Shown here one piece after another: positions 8,573 to 15,586 of a stretch of DNA of 43,915 nucleotides; positions within the stretch are counted from its first letter, which is position 1, and each line of letters begins with the position of its first letter. The stretch comes from Bacteroidota bacterium (GTDB lineage Bacteria > Bacteroidota > Bacteroidia > Bacteroidales > ML635J-15). Location: the NCBI GenBank assembly GCA_029558535.1, contig JAKQEK010000084.1, forward strand, positions 1 through 43,915, read 5' to 3'. The position numbers and the translations under genes are program-made. The notes below the pieces were generated by a model, which saw only the letters and a list, made by a program, of their open reading frames with translations, had not been told where the DNA came from and did not search any database.

Positions 8573-9625
8573 TTATTGAGTTAGAATCATACGTTTTGTG
8601 TCAATTTCTTTTTTATTTACAACCAAAGAATAGAGATACATGCCCGGCTCCAATTCGAAAGCACTAATCTCAATATTGCCTTTAGCCGAATTCAGCGGAT
8701 ATGTTTTTAATAACTTTCCATTTAAATCAAAAACATATATGTTTGCATCTGAGAATGCTTTTTCTCCAATTTCATATTCTATTATTGTTTTTTCGTTAAA
8801 AGGATTGGGAGAATTTTGATATAATACAGACGACCCGTTTTTGGTTTGATTTGTTTCTGCATCTGTGCTTTTACTTCGAATATTATCATTAAACTCACAG
8901 CAGTTTTGAATATATTGCTCCAGTTCATTAATTTTTAACTGTTGTTCTTTAAAGGCTTCTATCAACAAAGCAACAAGACTGCTATATGCAACAGCTTTTT
9001 TACCATCATCTTGGGTTCGAACAACCTCAGGTACAACTTGTTCAACTTCTTGTGCTATCAAACCCATATGTTTTCTGTTCTGTTCAGAAATTATTGCTTC
9101 AACAGCCTCGGGAGCAACATTTTCATTGCTATACAAATCTTCAATGTTTTCTGAATTTGTAACATATGTATGTGTATTGCCGTATTTATCTGTAAAAACT
9201 AAAGTATCATGAGTAGTTTCACTAATATAATCAAAATAAACGCCTTGTAAATTCATTATCTTTTCGGTTGCACTTGTAATTTGAGTAATATTGGTTTTTA
9301 ATGATTGATCTGAGCCATCATATACTATACCACAATACACATCCCCATTACCCCTTACATGAAATTTATGATTGCCCTGATTGTCAATTACGATCCAACA
9401 CTTAGATAAATTCAAGGGCGCAAAAATCATATTTAACCATGCATATTGTGCGTATTCAGCTGGTTGAAATGCAGTACGACCTGTAGGGGCAATTTGAACC
9501 CCTCCTGTTTGTGTTAAACTCGCAATACTTACATGATTATCACTATGAATTTTGATTTGTGCATTTATTGATTTTGAATAAACTAACACTGTCATTACTA
9601 ATAATATTTTTATATACTTTTTCAT
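8573..9625 (-). CDS. S74 intramolecular-chaperone protein with T9SS sorting tail
   Basis: A 350-residue exported protein (signal peptide MKKYIKILLVMTVLVYSKSINA). The centre has a Peptidase S74/endosialidase-type chaperone domain: the autocleavage-type start GSDQSLKTNI with the Ser and Lys of the family dyad, MGLIAQEVEQVVPEVV, then AVAYSSLVALLIEAFKEQQ leading into a short coiled coil. In phage tail fibres this domain trimerises and cleaves itself off. Here it is followed by a Por/T9SS tail (QNSPNPFNEKTIIEYEIG ... GMYLYSLVVNKKEIDTKRMILTQ), so the chaperone sits in the middle of the protein. Only 11 bp separate it from the upstream GH16-like gene, so the two are probably an operon. Confidence 0.87.
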   Translation of the reverse strand: MKKYIKILLVMTVLVYSKSINAQIKIHSDNHVSIASLTQTGGVQIAPTGRTAFQPAEYAQYAWLNMIFAPLNLSKCWIVIDNQGNHKFHVRGNGDVYCGIVYDGSDQSLKTNITQITSATEKIMNLQGVYFDYISETTHDTLVFTDKYGNTHTYVTNSENIEDLYSNENVAPEAVEAIISEQNRKHMGLIAQEVEQVVPEVVRTQDDGKKAVAYSSLVALLIEAFKEQQLKINELEQYIQNCCEFNDNIRSKSTDAETNQTKNGSSVLYQNSPNPFNEKTIIEYEIGEKAFSDANIYVFDLNGKLLKTYPLNSAKGNIEISAFELEPGMYLYSLVVNKKEIDTKRMILTQ

Positions 9626-9636
9626 AATTTTAAAAT

Positions 9637-10800
9637 TTAATAATTAAACAAATCTGTTGTTGCAATATTTCTGGCTGCAAATGTTGTGCTTCCCGATACT
9701 GTAAACCCTTTATCAAGAATGATCCCTTCTTCAGCCCAAATTGTGATATTTTGTCCAGTAGGTATTATTGCTGTTTTACCGATTCCTCCTAATCGTATGC
9801 TTTGGTGAACTTTAAACATCTCAGGGTCGTTCATGCTAAAACTTGTGGGCCAATATTCATAATTATATCCTTCAACTAATTTATATGAATGGATATAATC
9901 TATTACAAAACCCTGACTCACATCGGGATACTGTGAGATAAGACTATTTACACCAAGACTAATTTGTAGATATTGTTCCATTGCATTTAAAAAATGTGTA
10001 CAGGTGAAATCACTTTTTATATTATAGGGGACTTCACTTTCTTCAGCAAATTTAACTGATTTTGTAAGATTTCCGTTCACATAAAAGTGTAGTTCTTCTG
10101 GCAACCATTCTACAGCAAAAAAAATATCCTGATTTAAAAATGAATTTGTGAAGTTAATATTCTGCTGCAAAGATGAATATGAAGAGTCTTCATCATGTAA
10201 ATTATGATGGAAATTTTGCATCAATGTTTTTGTTACGTTATAAATAGTATCGTTAGGATCATGTAATTCAAATACATCAATTTCGTCATATCTATATCCA
10301 GTAAATGGGTATACGTATATGCCAGTACTGTTAAACATCCAAAAACAAGGACTTAGGGCAATATTAGCAGGTAACTTACATTTTATTTCAATATAGCCGT
10401 ATCGTATAGGGTACTTTGAACATATAAAGCCAGTACTGTAATTGTAATATTGAGCACCATCCCAGTGTTCACACCAAATAGGCGTAGCTAATTGTTTAGC
10501 TTTTAAATAAAGTTTCCCTTTACCTACATATACATTTTCAGAACTATTTGAGAAGATAGCATGTGTCGAATACGGACGACATGTATCAATTTTTGTCCAT
10601 TTTGAATAATCAAAACTGTTAAAATCATCAGTAAATGGTAGATAGTCAACCCAACCTGTAGTTATTGGTATGTAGTTTGTCGGAACACTGCCATAGTCAA
10701 TTACTTTTCTTCTCCAGCCCTCTTGTCCTTCACAAAAAAACTGCGGAAATACATTAACATAAGAAAACACTGCAAACAAAAAAACTAAAATTGTTTTCAT
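9637..10800 (-). CDS. Secreted glycoside hydrolase family 16-like protein
   Basis: A 387-residue protein with signal peptide MKTILVFLFAVFSYVNVFPQ. The catalytic signature ExDxxE is present as EIDVFE at about 173-178 (nucleophile E173, acid/base E178). It is preceded by GYIEIKCKLP and CFWMFN and followed by FAVEWLPEELHFYVNG, the usual GH16 beta-sandwich landmarks. GH16 enzymes cut beta-1,3/1,4-linked glucans and galactans; the substrate here is not predictable. The last 45 residues (ITIWAEEGIILDKGFTVSGSTTFAA) resemble the short beta-helical tail found on many Bacteroidota surface proteins. It is first in a run of four genes for exported proteins. Two leader hairpins precede the start. Confidence 0.82.
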   Translation of the reverse strand: MKTILVFLFAVFSYVNVFPQFFCEGQEGWRRKVIDYGSVPTNYIPITTGWVDYLPFTDDFNSFDYSKWTKIDTCRPYSTHAIFSNSSENVYVGKGKLYLKAKQLATPIWCEHWDGAQYYNYSTGFICSKYPIRYGYIEIKCKLPANIALSPCFWMFNSTGIYVYPFTGYRYDEIDVFELHDPNDTIYNVTKTLMQNFHHNLHDEDSSYSSLQQNINFTNSFLNQDIFFAVEWLPEELHFYVNGNLTKSVKFAEESEVPYNIKSDFTCTHFLNAMEQYLQISLGVNSLISQYPDVSQGFVIDYIHSYKLVEGYNYEYWPTSFSMNDPEMFKVHQSIRLGGIGKTAIIPTGQNITIWAEEGIILDKGFTVSGSTTFAARNIATTDLFNY

Positions 10801-10815
10801 TTTTTATTATTTTTG

Positions 10816-10831
10816 CGAAGTATAAACTTCG
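10816..10831 (-). promoter_or_regulatory. Leader hairpin just upstream of the GH16-like start codon
   Basis: A 6-bp stem CGAAGT/ACTTCG with a 4-nt loop ends 15 nt before the ATG on the minus strand. It could affect translation or mRNA stability. No function is shown. Confidence 0.4.
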
Positions 10832-10844
10832 GTTTAACTTTCGG

Positions 10845-10877
10845 GCAACACAGTTCTTTTAGAGTAGGCTGTGTTGC
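10845..10877. promoter_or_regulatory. Stem-loop in the GH16 leader; terminator-like on the plus strand
   Basis: GCAACACAG (10845-10853) pairs perfectly with CTGTGTTGC (10869-10877). On the plus strand a T-run follows directly, giving an intrinsic-terminator shape, although no plus-strand gene is seen upstream. On the minus strand it would be a leader hairpin of the exported-protein operon. Confidence 0.5.
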
Positions 10878-11329
10878 TCTTTTTTAATTCTCTCTGAAAT
10901 CTATTTGCTTATACACTTAAAAGCAAATAAAATCTTTTACTAAAAATCAGGATTGTCTTACAATGCTAATTCAATCAAAAATGCTCATTTTCTGTTAATC
11001 TCACCTCCTTTCTTAAATTAAAAAATTCATTAAACTAAAATATTCGTTAAAACACTTTCTGTATCAATGCAAATTTTTCAAATAATTAAAGCATATAGGG
11101 CAGCAAACCTTCTACTCTTTAATATGTTTGGGGATATTATAATTCCTCAACAACAAATATAATATAAAATTTAACATAATTTTACTAACCGACATTTAAA
11201 TTATACAAAAGGTAAAATTGATGTTTAATGGGGAGGGGGGGGAATAATGCGTTGAATATCAGCATGTTAAACTGATTGCCGTAAATTGTAAAATTATACT
11301 AAGTGTATAATAAATTATACATTATGATT

Positions 11330-12220
11330 TTATTTACAGCACTTAAAAAAATCAAGTACCTTATCTGTTTCGCTTTCCCAGTAGTCGTAGTTGTGAGCTG
11401 CATAATCAGGAAAGTTGTCAACAATTTTGAGTTCAGGATGATATTTGTGAATGGAATCATACATAGCTTTGCTCTGAATGTATGGCGAAACATTATCAGC
11501 TTTGCCGTGTCCTATATATGTTGGTACGACATATTTCTCACAATCATAAGCAAAGCATTCTTTTTTCCATCTTTCCGGAAAATCGCTGTAATGCCCTAAA
11601 AAAGAATAATATAAATATTCATCTTGCATCGAAGTAATATCAAAATCGCCAGAAAGACTCGCCGCTCCTTTAAATAATTCTGGCATGTAATAAGCCAAAA
11701 GTGTGGCTCCTCGTGCTCCTGTTGATATGCCGGCAATCATAGTGTTCTGCCCGGGTTTTAGTAACCCTAACTGTTTTTGAATATCAGGAATTTGAGTCTC
11801 CATTATCCATGTTATTGTCGGATATTTCTGATAATCTGCAATTGTCTGTGGATAAATTTCTAGGGTGTAATTCGATTTTTTGTAATCCGGAATTATCAGT
11901 ACATAGCCTTGTTTTAGGGCTTTCTCACAAAATGTCGTTTTGGCACACCACTCATCTGCAGGCAAATTCCAACCATGAAGCATTAAAATGCAACCAATTA
12001 AATCTGTTTCGGTATCAGGATACATAATGTTTGTTGTAACAATAAAACAACAATCATATTTATAAGTTAGTATCGTATCTGAACCTTGAGGAATTTCTAC
12101 AATTAAATTCTGGGTTTTATTAGTGTCAGATTTCTTTTCATTCCCTTTATGTTCTTTATTATTACACGCAAATAATGAAATAATCATTATTGTGAGGCTA
12201 AGAATAATTGCTTTGTCCAT
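11330..12220 (-). CDS. Alpha/beta-hydrolase (esterase-like) lipoprotein
   Basis: A 296-residue lipoprotein whose signal ends in the lipobox LFAC (C19). The body is an alpha/beta hydrolase: oxyanion-side motif LHGWNLPADEW (about 81-91), nucleophile elbow GISTGA with S166, acid D242 in YIGHGKADNVSP, and histidine H276 in YAAHNYDY. This fits feruloyl-esterase/PHB-depolymerase-type hydrolases, but the ester substrate is unknown. The gene is divergent from the APC permease at 12996. Its first 21 codons and start region were duplicated during insertion of element B, and a decayed copy remains at 12880-12943. Confidence 0.83.
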   Translation of the reverse strand: MDKAIILSLTIMIISLFACNNKEHKGNEKKSDTNKTQNLIVEIPQGSDTILTYKYDCCFIVTTNIMYPDTETDLIGCILMLHGWNLPADEWCAKTTFCEKALKQGYVLIIPDYKKSNYTLEIYPQTIADYQKYPTITWIMETQIPDIQKQLGLLKPGQNTMIAGISTGARGATLLAYYMPELFKGAASLSGDFDITSMQDEYLYYSFLGHYSDFPERWKKECFAYDCEKYVVPTYIGHGKADNVSPYIQSKAMYDSIHKYHPELKIVDNFPDYAAHNYDYWESETDKVLDFFKCCK

Positions 12221-12359
12221 TTTAGTAATTTAAAATTTATTCTTATAATTGTCGCTAAATTAAAAAAAAACAGTGAAACAATCAGGAATTATACAAAAGA
12301 TTGGCTTATTAACGGCTATTTCATACGTTATTGCCAATATGGTGGGAACAGGAGTATTT
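12157..12359. repeat. Left flanking direct repeat of insert B (about 203 bp)
   Basis: Aligned without gaps to 12880-13082 (offset 723) with about five mismatches. It contains the functional 5' end of the esterase gene on the minus strand, the intergenic region, and the first 29 codons of the permease on the plus strand, where they are cut off. Confidence 0.88.
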
Positions 12360-12383
12360 CTGACGGCGAAACTCAAATACTAA
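12273..12383 (+). pseudogene. Truncated 5' copy of the APC permease gene
   Basis: It starts with the same GTG context as the intact permease at 12996 and encodes its first 29 residues without change (VKQSGIIQKIGLL ... GTGVF). It then runs into insert B, adds seven unrelated residues (LTAKLKY), and stops at 12381-12383. It is a by-product of the target duplication. If the duplicated promoter is active, this short reading frame would be translated just ahead of the element B RNA. Confidence 0.85.
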
Positions 12384-12879
12384 TAATTTTATAATCTTCT
12401 CAATATGAATGTGTTGTAAATTTTCGACACTATTTTGTAGATCACAAGCATAAAATTAAATTATTTATTTGCTTATTCTCAAAAGAACAATTCTCATCAA
12501 TAACCGAAAAGAATTCTAAATCTATATTAATAGCATAATCAGTAAATAATGCAACCAAACAGTATTCGAAGCTCCGTGGGTTGGACATGGCAAAACGGCG
12601 GGAAGCTCAAGCGGTGAGAGCGAAATAATTAGAATTGTGTCGAGCCGATATATCGTTCCTAAAACAAATATATTCGATGGCAAGAGGTGTTGGCATTTGT
12701 TTTAGGCCAGGTTGACGGACAATTCTATTGTTTCGCTTGAGGTGGGTTGGGTAGCATCGTTTTGCCTTGATTTCTTTGTAACTTTCTTTATCAAGAAAGA
12801 AAGTTTGATTTACTAAAATAAATGGAATAGCAATGACAAAATCAGGAGTTTAAACTTTTATTACATTTCTCATGTATTC
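12360..12879 (+). mobile_element. Insert B: non-coding structured element in a divergent intergenic region
   Basis: A 520-bp insert between the two halves of a roughly 203-bp duplicated target. About 200 bp of AT-rich DNA precede the structured core (12551-12804) and 75 bp follow it; most of these flanks have no match in A or C. It carries no ORF of note and no terminal inverted repeats. It separates the divergent esterase and permease genes, and both remain intact because of the duplication. Confidence 0.78.
12551..12804 (+). ncRNA. Structured RNA core, copy B (short-arm form)
   Basis: Upstream sequence similar to C (GCAAC...AGTA) leads into the 5' box CGAAGCTCCG (12567-12576). P1 is GGCAAAACG/CGTTTTGCC (12589-12597/12758-12766), 22 nt after the box as in C. 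P2 is GCGAAA/TTTCGC (12620-12625/12731-12736) plus TAGAATTGT/ACAATTCTA (12630-12638/12719-12727), extended by GTCGA/TTGAC with one G-U pair (12639-12643/12712-12716). P3 is reduced to the 10-nt palindrome CGATATATCG (12646-12655). P4 is CCTAAAACAAAT/ATTTGTTTTAGG (12658-12669/12695-12706). After the conserved linker CCTTGATTTCTTTG comes P5, ACTTTCTTT/AAAGAAAGT (12781-12789/12796-12804), with loop ATCAAG. Confidence 0.75.
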
Positions 12880-12943
12880 TATTATTGTACGCAAATAATG
12901 AAATAATCATTATTGTTAAGCTAAGAATAATTGCTTTGTCCAT
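12880..12943 (-). pseudogene. Truncated 5' copy of the esterase lipoprotein gene
   Basis: On the minus strand it begins with the same ATG (12941-12943) and encodes about the first 21 residues of the signal peptide and lipobox region, with four substitutions relative to 12157-12220. It then runs into insert B. It is a leftover of the target duplication and is not expected to function. Confidence 0.8.
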
Positions 12944-13082
12944 TTTAGTAATTTAAATTTTATTCTTATAATTGTCGCTAAATTAAAAAAAAACAGTGAA
13001 ACAATCAGGAATTATACAAAAGATTGGCTTATTAACGGCTATTTCATACGTTATTGCCAATATGGTGGGAACAGGAGTATTT
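12880..13082. repeat. Right flanking direct repeat of insert B (about 203 bp)
   Basis: Second copy of 12157-12359. It holds the decayed 5' end of the esterase gene, the shared intergenic promoter region, and the functional start of the permease. Four of the five mismatches fall in the part that no longer codes. Confidence 0.88.
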
Positions 13083-14324
13083 ACCTCACTAGGTTTTCAG
13101 TTGGCAGGAGGAGTTACAGATATATCAGCAATAATTATTTTATGGTTGATGGGAGGTATTATTGCTTTTACAGGAGCTCAGGTTTATGGTGAACTTGGTT
13201 CTGTAATGCCTCGTTCAGGAGGTGAATATCATTTTTTAACTGAATTATACCACCCCTCGGTTGGATTTATGTCCGGCTTCTTTTCAATGTTCGTGGGTTT
13301 CGCTGCACCGATAGCACTTGCTGCTATGGCTTTAGGTCAGTATTTTTCTAATGTTTATGATGGTATTGACCCAAGATTTATTGCTGCTGCTGTTATTATT
13401 TTGACCACTTTTGTTCATGGTTCCAGTGTGAAATCCGGTGGTGCATTTCAAGTGATTTTTACAATAATTAAAATTGTTTTAATTGTTGGTTTTATAATTG
13501 CCGGATTTTTCTTTGCTCCCGAGCATCAACAGATATCTATAATCCCTACATCTACTACTTGGAATCAAATTTTAAGTGCCGGATTTGCTGTTTCTTTGAT
13601 TTATGTCTATTATTCTTATTCGGGATGGAATGCTTCTGCTTATTTCGTATCTGAATTAAAAAATCCCATGAAAAACCTTCCTAAATCATTGATAATAGGG
13701 ACTCTTATCGTAACCGTTTTATATTTGTTACTTAATTTTGTCTTTCTGTATGTTTCTCCGGTAACCAGTCTTTCCGGTCAGCTTGACGTTGGTGCAGTAG
13801 CTGCAACTGACATCTTTGGCCTTAAAGGCGGAGTAATCATGTCAGGTTTAATTAGTCTTTTACTTATTTCTACAATTAGTTCTATGGTATTTGCAGGTCC
13901 AAGAGTAATACAAGTAATTGGAGAAGATTATCCTTCTTTGGGATTTATGAGTAAAAAAAGACAAAACGGAGTCCCTCTGGTTGCAATTTTAGTACAATCT
14001 TCAATAAGTTTAATTTTGCTTTTTACTTCTACTTTCGAAGCATTGCTTACTTATCTTGGATTTGTAATGAATATTTTTGCATTCCTTACAATTTTAGGCG
14101 TATTTGTTCACCGTCGTAGATTCCCCAAAATGGAAAGACCATATAAAACTATGGGATATCCTGTTGTACCAATAATATTTATGCTCTTTGTGATTTGGAA
14201 TGTAATATATTTGTTTAGAGAGAAAACTACTGAAACGCTTATTGGATTAGGTACATTACTCGTCGCTATGGGTTTTTATTATTTATTAAAAGTTTTTTCA
14301 CCTAAGAAAATCGAGAATGAATAA
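12996..14324 (+). CDS. APC-family amino acid permease
   Basis: A 442-residue integral membrane transporter of the amino acid-polyamine-organocation superfamily, with about 12 hydrophobic segments. The first helix has the unwound substrate-binding motif VIANMVGTGVFTSLGF. Helix 2 (GGIIAFTGAQVYGELGSVMPRSGGEYHFL) matches the family's GA.YAELG..PRSGG signature. Helix 6 contains YYSYSGWNASAYFVSELKNPMKNLPKSL. The start is GTG at 12996, preceded by an A-run and no Shine-Dalgarno site. The promoter region is the right-hand copy of the insert B target duplication, and a truncated twin lies at 12273. The stop overlaps the next start by 8 bp, so translation is probably coupled. Confidence 0.9.
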   Translation: MKQSGIIQKIGLLTAISYVIANMVGTGVFTSLGFQLAGGVTDISAIIILWLMGGIIAFTGAQVYGELGSVMPRSGGEYHFLTELYHPSVGFMSGFFSMFVGFAAPIALAAMALGQYFSNVYDGIDPRFIAAAVIILTTFVHGSSVKSGGAFQVIFTIIKIVLIVGFIIAGFFFAPEHQQISIIPTSTTWNQILSAGFAVSLIYVYYSYSGWNASAYFVSELKNPMKNLPKSLIIGTLIVTVLYLLLNFVFLYVSPVTSLSGQLDVGAVAATDIFGLKGGVIMSGLISLLLISTISSMVFAGPRVIQVIGEDYPSLGFMSKKRQNGVPLVAILVQSSISLILLFTSTFEALLTYLGFVMNIFAFLTILGVFVHRRRFPKMERPYKTMGYPVVPIIFMLFVIWNVIYLFREKTTETLIGLGTLLVAMGFYYLLKVFSPKKIENE

Positions 14325-15483
14325 GATTTGTATTTATTTGTGTATTTTGATATATGTTACTGCTGTTCTTGCCTGTGGAAATAAGACGGAAGTGAAGGAG
14401 ATTAAAGTTGAGGTTTCTCAGGATAGCATTGTCGAAATTCCTCCTATCGATACTTTCGCGTATGATGGTTTTAACTCTGTTGCATATATTCTTGCAGGTA
14501 AACAGCCACTTGACAGTAATTTATTTCAAAATGTAATAAATAGTAAGGAGTTTGCTAATCATAAATCGTTAATGGAGAATAAATGGGGTAGTCATAAAAC
14601 TAAATTAGATATAATAACTGATTGGAGCGATGAGCATATTGTTAGTGCGGATACAGTATTTTATCCTTTTGGTGGTCCTGATTTTAATTATCTGGCAGCA
14701 TTTTTCCCTGATTGCAGGTTCTCGGTTCTTATTGGACTTGAAAAAGGTGGTAAAATACCTTTTTCTGATTCTTTGTCAATAGCTAAATATCCCGAGATAT
14801 TTACTGCAATAACAAGCTCTGTAGCATCAAATCTCGAATTTAGTTTTTTTAGAACTAATAGTATGGCTAAGGATCTTGCAGGTTATTTGGAAGGAACTTT
14901 GCCAATAATTATGATGTTTATGTCGCGACATAATTTTGAAATTATTAATATAAACCCTGTTTTTATTAATAATCAGGGCTATTTTGAATATGTTGACAAA
15001 GAAAGGATTTATGATCATAGCCTAAATAAAGATTTTGAGGATTCTTTTGAAATTATTTACAAAAAAGAAAATGAAGACTTCCATAGGAAATTGTACTATT
15101 TCTCAATGGATTTAAGCGATTCGGAATTGAATAAACAATCTTTTTCTTTGATGATGCAAAACTATTTTGTTGAAAAAACCTGTTTTTTAAAGGCAGCTTC
15201 TTATTTACTCGACAGACCTCAGTTTAGCGAAATGAAAAAAATGATTCTTGATAATTGCAATGTGATTATAACCGGACCTTCGGGTATGCCTTATAATGCT
15301 TTTAATGATAGCTGGGATATTGAATTATACGGGAATTATATAGGTCCCTGCAATCTTTTTAGTGGACGTCAACAGCCCGAATTAAAAGAAGCTTATTTAA
15401 AAGGGAATCCATCTAAAATAAATTTCAAATTTGATTATCACGCAACACATCACAGCTTGATAATAGCAAGAAAAAAGAACTAA
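14317..15483 (+). CDS. Lipoprotein of unknown function, coupled to the permease
   Basis: A 388-residue protein with a lipoprotein signal ending VLAC (C20). I cannot name the family. A conserved-looking core reads VFYPFGGPDFNYLAAFFPDC followed by VLIGLEKGGKIP, and the C-terminal part has GPSGMPYNAF and a final LIIARKKN. There are no transmembrane segments after the signal. Its ATG overlaps the permease stop, which points to one transcript and perhaps a shared process. The last 13 codons and stop lie inside the left duplicated flank of insert C, with a second copy of that end at 16098. Confidence 0.8.
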   Translation: MNKICIYLCILIYVTAVLACGNKTEVKEIKVEVSQDSIVEIPPIDTFAYDGFNSVAYILAGKQPLDSNLFQNVINSKEFANHKSLMENKWGSHKTKLDIITDWSDEHIVSADTVFYPFGGPDFNYLAAFFPDCRFSVLIGLEKGGKIPFSDSLSIAKYPEIFTAITSSVASNLEFSFFRTNSMAKDLAGYLEGTLPIIMMFMSRHNFEIININPVFINNQGYFEYVDKERIYDHSLNKDFEDSFEIIYKKENEDFHRKLYYFSMDLSDSELNKQSFSLMMQNYFVEKTCFLKAASYLLDRPQFSEMKKMILDNCNVIITGPSGMPYNAFNDSWDIELYGNYIGPCNLFSGRQQPELKEAYLKGNPSKINFKFDYHATHHSLIIARKKN

Positions 15484-15586
15484 TATTCTGGAAACTGCTT
15501 ACGCACTCCATGCTCTATGCCCCATAGTAAATATAAAATTCAGTAAAATAATTACGAAAGAAGGACTAGTCTTTTTTGCCGATACA
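15444..15586. repeat. Left flanking direct repeat of insert C (143 bp)
   Basis: Matches 16098-16240 (offset 654) with two mismatches. It covers the functional 3' end of the upstream lipoprotein gene, the convergent intergenic DNA, and a copy of the last codons of the minus-strand PQQ-like gene (GKKD and stop). One mismatch is a synonymous Asp codon change (GAC/GAT). Confidence 0.9.

Larger units (their letters stand above)
10801..11329. other. 529-bp intergenic region, no gene seen
   Basis: AT-rich DNA upstream of the GH16-like gene and downstream of the esterase gene, both on the minus strand. It contains two inverted repeats near the GH16 start (10816-10831 and 10845-10877), a G-rich run (G4AG8 at 11230-11242) and a TATATTTG box on the minus strand at 11154-11161 without a convincing -33 partner. 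I see no coding potential and no similarity to inserts A-C. Confidence 0.7.

Noticed and set aside
11303..11599. Plus-strand ORF of 98 codons in the esterase gene
   Set aside because: It is the reverse-frame shadow of the esterase, which has a lipobox and a complete catalytic triad.
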